A model generated the notes under the pieces. The model did not search any database. It was not told the DNA's origin and saw nothing but the letters and a program-made list of their open reading frames with translations. DNA of 64,000 bases from Exophiala sp. HKRS030 (Eukaryota; Ascomycota; Eurotiomycetes; Chaetothyriales; Herpotrichiellaceae), in the NCBI GenBank assembly GCA_023897205.1, contig JAHWDD010000001.1, positions 4,774,001 to 4,838,000 of the forward strand, in the 5' to 3' direction. The position numbers were made by a program, and so were the translations under genes. Positions 1-10,489 of this stretch are shown piece after piece. Position 1 is the first letter of the stretch. Each line of letters starts with the position of its first letter.

Positions 1-210
1 TCCCATCCTGAAATATGTCGTGCAGGATTATGACCCTGATCCATGGCATACACGCGGCTTGCAATACGGAATCCGAATGGAAGAACAGGGTGTCAGGAAT
101 CGCTCAAGCCGACGTTTATGCGCACCGAATTGGTTTGATGGCAAGGTCCCACCCTTGCGTGGCTGGTTTGCTCTTGACCAAGGCGTATATTTCCGGGGCA
201 ATATGGAGTC

Positions 211-264
<54 letters not shown>

Positions 265-266
265 GA
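211..266. repeat. (GA)n microsatellite
   Basis: A nearly perfect run of AG dinucleotides about 50 bases long, with flanking GAAAG interruptions. It lies in non-coding sequence. Confidence 0.95.
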
Positions 267-472
267 AACATCGAATCGAGCGGAGAAGAGCCTGGAGGAG
301 GATCCATACGAGTACATGTGGTAGCGGAAAAGAATTCATGGTTCTGGTGGGGGAGAGATGGAAATTGTGCTGATCTATTGTCTTTCTGATGATTGGCTGC
401 CGACTTCTTGTAGATGAAAATTGACTGAGATGCGCTGAACTGGATTGCCTTGACGGTACCGGCTGTAGTAAA

Positions 473-516
473 TCATGGTGGTGGTGGTAGTAATAGTAGT
501 TGTTGTCGTCGTCTTC
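473..516. repeat. GTG/GTA/GTT/GTC trinucleotide-rich stretch
   Basis: An imperfect run of GTN trinucleotides in non-coding sequence, a degenerate trinucleotide repeat. Confidence 0.7.
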
Positions 517-3420
517 GCAGTGCCTGGCAATAGGGATCACGGAGGAGAAACAAGAGGCAGGTCGTTGATGGTGTCAATGTCAATAGTCGATAGTCGTTGT
601 GTCATTTGCCGTCATCGCCATCACCGTCGCCCTCAGTTTTCTCCTCTTCCCTGCCTTGTACCATTCGATCTTCTCAACCCATCCACCAATCCTCTTCCAA
701 TTCCCTGGTTTCCCCTGATCCGTTTAATGGCATACAGTCTCCGACAATTGTGTGGGTTGCCATCGGCGGTACCTACGACTGTGAGGCGACGCGGGTCCGC
801 CCGCAATTCCCTGCTTCCCCCCTGTTCCCTCGACGTTTCAGACACTATGATGGCATCTTCGCTGCAGTTGTACACGACATGTTGATGACTTGCAGGTGTC
901 AACAGGCTACGGCCCGTATTTTCCTCTGAGAACAGGCCTCACGTAACCAATCAATGTTCCCAACGAACTCCATCCTTTTCTCGCCGTCTTTTGCAGTGCG
1001 GGACCCCTTCAGTCTTGGGCTGAACTCCCAGGCATGACTGCCCAGGCAACCTTGGCATGATTGGGTACTTCGGACATTGGTCCCTGGGGGGTTCAATATC
1101 CCTCCTTCATCGGCAAGCAGCTTTACCCGACACGAAAGAACTGTCTTCCCTTTGGGATCGTGCGTGGCAACCCCTTTGTTCATGCCACCTTCTGCATCCT
1201 GTTGGCGTCCTGCCAGTCGGGGTATTTCCTCCTGGCTGGGCCATGTTCGTGGAGAGTAGGAAACTCTTTCCCAAAGGCACAAGGATTCGCCCTTGCCGTA
1301 ATTATCGGCCCATTCGCTACTTCACAAGCTGGCCAGCGATCGGCTCATCGGGAGGCGGCTTCGTGCGCCTAGGTCTATTTAGGTTCAGGCATCACATTTC
1401 CTTGTCCACATCGGTCCCGTATGATGACCCCTGCACTTGAATACCTCTTGGAGGCGTTTGGCCGGCTCATCCTCGCGTCTACTCTACAGAGCGACTCCGC
1501 CGATGTATGCCACATGGCCCTTGAGTGAGACCATGATCCATGGCGAACAAAGACATCTGGTAGGTGGGCCCCATGAACAAGGCCTTTTCCTTTTATTCCA
1601 GGTGACGATATGGAATGATTTTTGTCTCCAAGACTTACTTATCGGTTGGGCTCCAGGCGGTCTGGTATAGACCAGGATCTTGGTCTGGGTCGTGGACAAC
1701 TGAAACAACATCTGCAAGGACCTGGTTGGAAGAGCTCTTTGTTCCTGCATTTAGGTCCAACTTTGTATCATTTCTTCCAAATCCTCCTTGATGCTGCCTA
1801 CAAGAATGATGATACGACGGCCAAGCCATGGCTGTGGCAATTTTTAGCTGATGCAGGGCTGTTGAAGAAGGCCGGCTGCAGGACAGTCAGGCGGTCTGAA
1901 GACTCAGATGTGATGGCCCAGTGATTCATTGGCTCTCAAGGATATGCAGCCTCCCATGCAATGGTCCTTGCCCACATCGTTTGGTTAATGCTGCTCCTTC
2001 ACCGAATTCTGGTAGTCAAATGTCAGATCTCGAAATCTCCTTGATGGCTGAGCTGGTCCTTTCTACATTCGAACAAGACATTCCGACCTACGATTTCACT
2101 CTACCCAACCGGGTCAATAAAAGGCTCAAGGCTGTCGTGGGACCCCTGCCTCGAGGCTGATCGTTGGTCACGCTTTCCTCGAACGCCTGTCCAGCTCAAC
2201 TTATTACTCCGTGCTCTCGCGCTTCGAAGTCCTTCACTCTCTATCACAGCTCTACTTATATCATTCAAGTCTCCTCCTTCCATCGCTTATTCTATCTACA
2301 ACCAATGGTGTATTCCACACAGCAATTGCTGTGTCCACGATAATTTGCAGCTGTTCGTCTGTTTCCGGCTATTGCGCTCGGGGAGAAACTCGGTCCCACA
2401 GAGGTGCATCTGTTGCCGTGATCTCGTGGAATCAATTTGGCAGTGAAGCAACAAGCAGCGGACCCAATACGAAGCGCCGCGGGTGCTTTCACTGGGAAGA
2501 GGTTTGCTTCACAAATTGATATTTTTTATGCAGCCGCCGCGAAGGAGATAACGTGAGCCTCATTTGACATTTGATGCCATGATGGAGTTGCTGACCAGTC
2601 ACAAGGCGAGACTGTAACAGCGGGCTTGCGACTTCTCTGGATCTTGCGAAATTCGGGCAGGCAGGGACATCGGGTGAAGACGGTATGCCTACAAACATGA
2701 CGATATCTGGCCAAATCGAGAGCTTGTTCATGCTGATCAATGGGACAGACAAGTGTAATCTGCTCCGGCTGCGCGTTCAAGTCCATCTTTGAGAGGCCTC
2801 GTCAGTGGTGCGATTGGCGGGCAGCATCGGTCCCCGAGCTCCAGAAACTCGCCTACCGCCAGAAAGTCACCCTGGTCGATCACATCCGACGAGCAATTCC
2901 GACTAGTGGGCGGGTCGACATTCAACAATTCAAAGCTACCGAAACAGGATCAGGCTCTTGGTCCGGTGAAAAGCGAACGAGTGGGGAAACTAAAAAGTAC
3001 TCCCCCGTACTCATTCAGCCTTGCCGTTTGCCGGCATAATGGATCCCAGTAGGTACTCCGTCGAGCATGAACATCTATACACAGTCCTGCTTGGGTTTGA
3101 CTTTACCGAGTGCTCGCGCGGATGATCAGGCGAGCGCACCGTACCGCAGGGTAGCTCGGCAATCTAGCATTGATATGCCGTGCTCTCGGAGAGCATTGTG
3201 CATTTCGTCTGGCGCCACAGTTGCCACCTAGGCTTGCTTGACCAGGATGCCCCGCCCGTCCTACCATGCCTGCCTAATTGGCCCTCAGATGGCAATTGTG
3301 CACGACCATACCCCTCTTAGCCCGCCGAAATGCATGCCCTTGTGGCAGGGTCTCGTTCTGTTTATCAAATCTTGTCCTTGTTCGTCTTCTCATCACTTCT
3401 AGCTACTGACCTTTTCGGCA

Positions 3421-5747
3421 GCGTTGCTCCAGCATTCCTCTCCTTTCGACTTTCCAATTTCATCCGAATCCAAATATCTTGCCCACGAGCGTCCCTTTTC
3501 AAATTCCTCCTACCCTACCAATGACTATGGCTCACGAAAGTACCAGAGGGCCTTGACGAATGGTGCTCCGACCTCAGCCGTGGGATTGCCAACAAATTCC
3601 AGTCTTGAGTTCAACGGCAGCTCGTTGTTGAGCGATACACCGTAAGTATTCGATCCTGACTCCCTCGCCGATTTATGCATACCAAGGGTGCTCATCAGCG
3701 TCATCACTGAATCAGCTATTCGGCTGAAACAGGGAGCCTGAAGTATTGGGCGTTGGGCACCTGCGCCTGCGCTGGCCACTCTGCAAGGCTTGGAACTCGC
3801 TGATAAAGGCGGTCCAGAGATCAGCCGCCTTTTTCAGAATTCGGCACGCTTAGGGCACGACGATTCACCAGTCGCACTCTCAAGGTGTCACATATAAGCC
3901 CGACACCATTCATTCGCAAGTTTCCTCTCACTAATCTGTGGAATGCTATGCTAGGTATCATTCCAATTCTCAACTACTGTTGAGTCCACCAGATTCCACG
4001 GCCGGCTCTGCAACCGTTAGTGGAAATCCGACCACTTCATCTTTTGTCTATGCTTTACCAAAGCCCTTTCCCAGCAATGCAGCTGCGGCAGAACACTACG
4101 CGACTGCACCTCCAGCAATCCTCTCATCCAACAACTGGCACAATACTAGCATGACGGGTATCGAGCGCAGTCGAGTGTGAGTCCATGACCCTTTGTCATC
4201 CAATTCTTGTGATCGATTGGTGTTGACTCTTGTGGTACAGCCCTCCGCCTATATCCCCTCCTTTGAACTACACGGCACACGGCATTCCTGGAGCTGTGCC
4301 CGTGAATAGAGGCTCGGTTGACAGATTGCCTCATGCGTATCAGACCAATGGATCTTTGACAAGTCATGGATATCTTCAACAGCACAATCCGAGATATCCT
4401 CAAGACGTCTACTCTGCCCGCAATTCTGTTTCTTCTTACTCTCCCGGAAGCGGCACTTCGTACTCAGGTTCTACCATGCCAACCCATTTTCAAGAAAATT
4501 CTGGACTCACCCGTCACGATGGGCCACCTTTCAAAGAAACAAATGTTATCCATCCAATTGTCAATGTGCGAAACCATCAACTAATTCCGGAGATAACTGC
4601 AAGCATACAAAAGGGCTTTTTCCAAGTCGATCAGAAGTGGACCTGTTACCGCAGAAACTACTTTGCAGTATCTTGTGCATTTTCATTCAAGAATAATGGT
4701 TGCGACACCCCATTTTACCTCCACCGCAATGGCCAGGATGATCCCATCCAAGGTTTTGCTGTTTCAATTTCAGCAAAGACCGCTCTCGGCGGAAACAGCG
4801 AGAGCGAGACCCGTGGCCTTGTTCAGCACACGCCTAAGCGTGACAAGGCCACAGAAACCGTACCTGGTAGACACTTGATTTCTCCGACACCTTCTCAGTC
4901 GATGAGCACAAATGGAGCATACACTGGCGTGGCCCATTTGTACGGGACACAACATCACGTTCCTCCAACGATGATAGGAGCATACGGAGCTTTTGACAAC
5001 CATAGCGCCAATGCTGTTCCCACCACATATACTTTTGAGAGAATACAATTTCAAAAGGCAACGGCCAACAATGGTAAACGCCGAGCGCAACAGCAATACT
5101 TTTTGCTTGTTGTGGAGCTCTCTGCCAACATTGCTAGATCACCAGGCGATGAAAATTGGGTTGTGATTGCCACCAAAGAGTCCGATCCTATGGTTGTACG
5201 TGGCAGATCACCTGGTCACTATAAAGACAACGGCAGGCGAGACAGCCAAAGCAGCATGGACCCTGATCGTGGAAGCGGGCACGGCGGTGATGGTGGTTCC
5301 GGATCACTGCCTCCTTCAGGTTTCTCTCAGTCTCAATCACTCAACTGGCATATCGAGCACCACCGACAGAATGGACATTATCCAGGTTCTATCTACCGAC
5401 AGGCTATGCGCTCAGACTTCTCGCCTGTGAGCATGGCTTCGTCAACCCACTTGGGCGGCACGCCAACTGAAAGCGAACCTATCTTTGGCGACAATCGGCC
5501 AGCGAACTCACCCTGCACGCTGTCCACGATCCATTCTCCCCTGACACCACTTTCTGAAGGGAGCGTGGATGAAGACATGATGTTCCCCTTTAGCCGCCCT
5601 CGCATGGGGCGCAAGAGGTCATACGACAATGACGGCCATGATGAGCAGCCAAGGCTCCATCTTTCAGGGCTATTCACTGACAGTACTTCGTCGGTAGTCG
5701 AATTCTCGACCAACCCATACTCGAAATTGCTGTGTGCATCATCCTAA
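3421..5747 (+). CDS. vib-1: NDT80/PhoG-family transcription factor, VIB-1/XprG-like (5' partial model)
   Basis: Exons 3421-3641, 3955-4176 and 4241-5747 join in phase and give 649 residues. The exon at 3421 has no in-frame ATG, so a short first exon is missing upstream. The DNA-binding core runs from a stretch reading VNVRNHQLIPEITASIQKGF, through the WTCYRRNYFAVSC motif, to a MVVRGRSPGHY motif. These are hallmarks of the NDT80_PhoG fold as found in Neurospora VIB-1 and Aspergillus XprG. The N-terminus and the C-terminal tail are low-complexity and Ser/Pro-rich, as in that family, and the length is close to that of VIB-1. In those fungi the protein acts in the nucleus on extracellular protease production, carbon-starvation response and heterokaryon incompatibility; I infer a similar role here. 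Intron 1 (313 bp) is long for this window, so an extra small exon inside it is possible. Confidence 0.85.
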
Positions 5748-6237
5748 TCACTACGAGCACATGTGGTCGTGAGGCGACCTCAGGCGAACCTGAACCCTTT
5801 CAGGAGACACCTGGGGGCCAGCCTCACTTTTGTTGAACAAGGGACATTTGTGGAGTTGCAAGTTTAGGCTTTTTTCTTTTGTGGTATATTTAGCGATACG
5901 GATACGAGATTTACGGTTCACGGCCAAGGACCAGAGCATTGTTTGGAATGGCAAAGGGCTAGAGATACCCACTGCATCGACGAGGTGTATGGCGCACCAG
6001 ATGACTTTGCAAAGACTTTCGTTACGAATACTGGAGCAGTGTGTTATTCGATTGATACTTGAGTGTACGGATATTTGCAGAACTAGGAGGGGCATTGGAC
6101 ACAGGTAACGATCATTTGTGGTACGACGGGAAAAAGACTTCTTCGACGGAGTACGTCAGAGGACGACATTTCAGGCAGGGACCTGGGCAAGGGAAAAATC
6201 GAGGGAGATCAATGTCACGATAGGTAAATGAGCAGAC
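5748..6237. other. 3' flank of the VIB-1-like gene
   Basis: No gene seen. It probably holds the 3' untranslated region and polyadenylation site of the upstream regulator. Confidence 0.5.
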
Positions 6238-6340
6238 AGTACGCATATGGAGTACGCATATGGAGTACGCATATGGAGTACGCATATGGAGTACGCATAT
6301 GGAGTACGCATATGGAGTACGCATATGGAGTACGCATATG
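6238..6340. repeat. 13-bp minisatellite, 8 units
   Basis: Eight head-to-tail copies of AGTACGCATATGG, the last one base short, with no mismatch between units. Each unit holds the palindrome CATATG. It lies in non-coding DNA downstream of the VIB-1-like gene. The GGAGTAC that forms at each unit junction is shared with the dispersed 10-mer TACGGAGTAC found just downstream. Confidence 0.97.
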
Positions 6341-7266
6341 AATTTCCGAGTTGACTTGAATTTTTATTTCCGTACGGAGTACTAAGGTAAATTGTATTCC
6401 GTGATCGGGGGGGGATTTGACAAGAACAATTTCACTCTGTTCGGAGCAAAAGACAACACATGATCGGTACGATTAGGAAGTAGAATTGGCTTGTTGTGGC
6501 CAGGGGTTATTGTGATGGATTTTCACCGGCGAGTAGTAGGGATCCCTGGGTGGCCAAGTGTGATGGGAGGAGGGGAGGTGTGATTGAAAAAAGGAAAGAC
6601 GAGGGCTGCGCCCCAATCAGTCGGACCATGCGAGATGAAAATCGTCGTCGTCCCGTCCCCTGATTCGAAATCCCAGAAGGCCCTGTTTGAGCCTGTTGGG
6701 CCACCGGTACTCCGTACTCCTTACGAGTTGCTTCTTACCCAGGGGTACGGAGTACCTAGGGTTGTGTGACCTGGGTGAGCCATGTATCTTTTTTTCATTT
6801 TCCAACTCGGTAAATTGCGAGGATCCTCGACGCCAGCCCATCAATGATCAATCACTTTTTTTGGGGGGTCAAGCCGGGCTATGCTATGGGGTGATGGAGG
6901 GATATCAACAAAAAAGGGGTACCTCGTTTTTGGATGATCTGTGTCCCCTACGAGTTGGAACAGAGAGTCCTAGGAGACCGGGGTGGGGGAGCTTGTAGGG
7001 TGATGGATGAACAGTGACCAAGAAGAAGAAAAAAAACCAGAATCTTTTGTGACAGTTTTTTCCGTTTTTGTTCTTGTCGTTTTCGTTTTTCGTTTTTCCG
7101 TCACAGGTGTTTTGGGGGCGGGCAGTCTAGAGGGCAGGGGGTTGTTGTTGTTGTTGTTGTCGTCACAAAATACAAATTTCCACCGGTGGGTTTTATGTTC
7201 TCTGTCATCACAATCATCATCGGATTATGCCGTACTCTCCCCCTATGGGAGTGGTCCTTTTGCTCA

Positions 7267-7304
7267 TGATCTCTTTCTCTTTCTCTTTCTCTCTCTCTCT
7301 CCCT
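7267..7304. repeat. CTTT/CT-rich microsatellite
   Basis: A pyrimidine run of TCTTTC units turning into pure CT dinucleotides, non-coding. Confidence 0.8.
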
Positions 7305-7687
7305 CCTCTATAGTAATCAACGACCGGGTACGGTCGCCAACACGAGATTATGTCAAGTGTTGAATAGCTTGCTTGGGTACAAAAGTCGGTCACATGAGCA
7401 TTGGAACTACTCCGGTATTTTTTATTACAAAGGTAGCAAAACGGCAACCGGATCAAGTCAACTTTTACTGTGACAAAGTTGTGGCTAATCCCCTTGTATG
7501 ATTATGAATACGAAGTGTCCGTACCGAGTACCTAGGTAACGATCAATCAACAATGGCAAGGTTTATGGCGGCGGTGGTGGTTGAGTTTTTAGTCCAGCTG
7601 ATCTTCACCTTTGAAATCGCGTTGGATTTCCTTTTCTTTCGTTCCATCATCAACTTTTTTTTAAACTCCGTCAACGCATCATCATGA

Positions 7688-7688
<1 letters not shown>

Positions 7689-7724
<36 letters not shown>
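7689..7724. repeat. (GAA)n microsatellite
   Basis: About twelve perfect AAG/GAA trinucleotides in non-coding sequence. Confidence 0.95.
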
Positions 7725-7725
<1 letters not shown>

Positions 7726-7783
7726 CACAGGGGTCCATGTCTTGCCAAGTTCCAACATCGTCAATGACGTACGAGCCACCAGG

Positions 7784-7822
7784 GGGAGAGGAGGAGGAGG
7801 AGGAGGAGGAGGAGGAGGGGGG
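7784..7822. repeat. (GGA)n microsatellite
   Basis: About ten GGA trinucleotides ending in a run of G, 60 bases from the GAA tract. Confidence 0.9.
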
Positions 7823-8201
7823 GCCGGTCTTTGTTTTTTGGGCTCTCGCATGGCGGTTGTCCGCGGCTATTTACTTTTGTTCTTTCCCTACGGAGTACAA
7901 GTCAAAAGCTTCAGAGGTCGTTTCTGTGGGTAGGAGAGCCCTGCGCGGTATGCAAGGGCCTCATGAGATGTGTGTGATGACGGAATTTTCACGCCCTTCT
8001 CGGTACGGAGTACGGATACGAGGATTTTTCGGTTCTCGTTGGGCCGACTCTCGCCTTGGTCTTTAGGCGGTCCTTGAAAGTCGTAGCAGGGGTTACCATG
8101 GAGGGGAAGGAAATCTTTCGTGGACAGCACTCAAACGCTCGAGGGTCACAAGGTCAACCCTCAAAAGAGAGCAAAACTGGGCTGGCACTTTTGCTTTTTT
8201 T

Positions 8202-8254
8202 TGGTCCTTTGGTCCTCATGGTCCTCTGGTCCCTGGTCCTCTGGTCCTTTGGTC
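8202..8254. repeat. Degenerate TGGTCCT array
   Basis: Six to seven imperfect repeats of TGGTCC followed by TT, TCA, TC or CT. Period drifts between 6 and 10 bases. Non-coding. Confidence 0.75.
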
Positions 8255-8754
8255 ATTTTTTGGGCACCAAGAACACGGGATACAAATGGAATGATGTGCA
8301 ATTATTCTGTATCGGGCATCTCTCGCTCATTTTGGTAATTTTCCTTTTCTCTTGGTCTTTCAAATCTTCTGGGAATCCTGGTCGTCGTGCGCCTACGTTC
8401 TCATGGTATGATGTGACGAGAACGGAGTAGCTATCCCAGGGGAATTCCGTATCGATCCTCGACTTGGTGCTTTCGCGGTTCCCCTCGGTCAAAGAAGGCT
8501 ATCCCACACTCTGTGATCGTGATGTTGACGTCACTGAGTAGGGAAATCTTTTCGCAACACGTACAGAGCGTACCTTTTTCAACACTACCCAAGGTAGAGA
8601 GAGGGGCAGGGGAAGGGTCCTTCGATTAGTCGTTGGTTGCTTTTACCCTGTTCACCGTCATTGATTGTCTGCCAGAGTCAATGTCCCCTTGTTCTCAAGG
8701 AGGAGGCGAAAGAGACCTGTTGATCAAATGGTGATCACTCCACCAAGTATCGTT

Positions 8755-8785
8755 CGCGCGCGTGTGTGTGTGTGTGTTTGTGTGT
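8755..8785. repeat. (GC)n(GT)n microsatellite
   Basis: A short GC run continues into GT dinucleotides with one TTT interruption. Non-coding. Confidence 0.85.
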
Positions 8786-9410
8786 TGGCCGTACATACCG
8801 GTCAATACCAAAAAGTGCGTTTCCGTAAGCCAGCCTGTAAACTCGTAGTACGACGTGCCAGGATGTGTCCATTGGTACGCAGTGAAAGGAATACTTCTTC
8901 TCTAGAGGTGGGCGACTGGGTGATGTGCAAGGGAGACCCCTGTCTACGAGTAGGCAGTCGGATGGCTTTGGCCCCTACCCATGTCCGAGGTGGTATAAAT
9001 GCCCCCGGGCATGAGATGTCGTCAAATTTGGCAAATGGAGACTTTTTAAGCCGGACTCTGCTGGGTACGAGTCTATTTGATTAGTGCTTGTAGGCAAGAG
9101 ACACCGGAGCCACCCAGGACGCGCGTGGATACAAAAGTAGCAACGGCACTTGAAGGGTGATCCCGCTCCCGGCAACAGCGAGTGCCCCCGAAAAAACAAC
9201 CAATCTTTGAAGGGGGGGCAAGTACTCCGTAGTACTTGCATAGCTGCCCAATGATCCGAACCGATCAAGTTACAAGAGAAAGCCGGAAATCTAGAATCCG
9301 GGCAGTTCAGCTAGCCTTACAGAGTTATTTGTATTAGCATCAACCACCTACAATACAATACAATAGCGCGGAATCCACCTACTCCGCAACCATATGTAAA
9401 GTGCATTCCA

Positions 9411-9428
9411 CCCCTCCCCCCCCCCCCC
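9411..9428. repeat. Poly-C tract
   Basis: A C-run broken by a single T, in non-coding DNA. Confidence 0.85.
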
Positions 9429-9795
9429 GACGTTAGCCGATTCTTGCCATCAAAATGTTCGGTGAGACGAGTTATCCGGTATTCTTCTTGTCTTTGTACT
9501 CCGTACGGGGGGGTATCGTTTTGGAGATTCCCCACCATCGTTCCCGTGTACCCACCATGATGGCCACAATACGCCGTAGAGAGATTTCTGAGCAGCAGGG
9601 AGGCTTATGTAGATACCTAGGTAGGCAGCATGCCTGGGCAGACATACATACGAGTCACCGGGACCGAATCTACGGATCGGAGTTGAGGAGACACACACGA
9701 GGTCGACATACCTACTACATTACGGAGTTCCGTACAGTAACTCTGTAAGCCATCAATAACATTTTTGCCCATTGACGTATTGTTCAAAGATCCGG

Positions 9796-9828
9796 CACAC
9801 ACACACACACACACAGAGAGAGAGAGAT
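9796..9828. repeat. (CA)n(GA)n compound microsatellite
   Basis: About ten CA dinucleotides change directly into about six GA dinucleotides. Confidence 0.95.
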
Positions 9829-10489
9829 CAATATCGTTCCCGAGTTTCGAGCTATACGGATTGCGTTATGGCAGGCCTTGCCTCGGACTCCTGAAACAAA
9901 ATTCCAGCTACCATTTTCATGTCATCCGGAACACTCGTTAAGGTAAAAATTGCCAGGATGCATTGAACAAAACCCTCACTGCCTAGAAATCTGGAGGACT
10001 AGCCTGACCGATTGTGCACGTCGCCTACTCCGTACTCCGAAGTTATTTACAAGCAAAGATCCTTGTCTTACTGCAGCCTTGTTCTCGGTCGTCGTAATCC
10101 GTAGCTTTCCGTCAAAAAAAAGTCAGAGCAGACCCAGTTTTACGCCCCAGAGGGTCAGTTCTAGACCCTTCAACCCATGTCCTCATTGTTGTTAAAACAA
10201 TCCACCACAAGCTCATCGCTCGTGTGTTGGAAGGGGGCTTTGATAAAGTCCCGCTGAAGGCGGTGTCTTACTTCGTTCAGTCTCTACAGATAAACGAGCA
10301 ACGAAGGTCTCATTTTTGGGCCGTGCCGAATGCTCGAGAGCGGAGTTGAAGGCCAGACATGCAGGCGCCACGGTCGGACAAGGAAGCCCCCACACACATA
10401 CACACATTTTCCTGTTGCCAGAGCGATGCCCCCAAAGGCGGACGGGTACAGAGCCGAACTCCATCTTTGTAATGTAGAGGGACTGGTTT

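Larger units (their letters stand above)
1..3420. other. Long gene-poor region upstream of the VIB-1-like gene
   Basis: I see no supported gene in these 3.4 kb. The open frames are short, overlap on both strands, and show no recognisable domain or splice-consistent continuation. The region holds a GA microsatellite and a GTG/GTT-rich stretch. The last few hundred bases should contain the missing first exon and the 5' leader of the NDT80-family gene: a strong pyrimidine-rich splice acceptor lies at 3401-3402, and a second with a CTGAC branch site ends at 3420. Confidence 0.6.
6341..10489. other. 4.1 kb gene-free, repeat-rich block
   Basis: No supported gene on either strand. Long open frames here are translations of simple repeats (poly-Pro, poly-Ser, poly-Gly). 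The block contains GAA, GGA, CT, GT, CA/GA and poly-C tracts, a degenerate GGTCCT array, and seven exact copies of TACGGAGTAC in either orientation (6373, 6707, 6746, 7889, 8004, 9222 and 9496) plus several near copies. The palindrome TACCTAGGTA occurs at 7529 and 9614. It looks like a neutral, repeat-accumulating intergenic segment or the worn remains of small mobile elements. Confidence 0.6.

Noticed and set aside
28..540. 170-codon minus-strand frame across the GA repeat
   Set aside because: It is mostly poly-Ser/Leu from the microsatellite and poly-Tyr/His from a trinucleotide run; no domain or start context.
7543..7851. Minus-strand frame with poly-Pro and poly-Ser
   Set aside because: Entirely the translation of GGA and GAA microsatellites.
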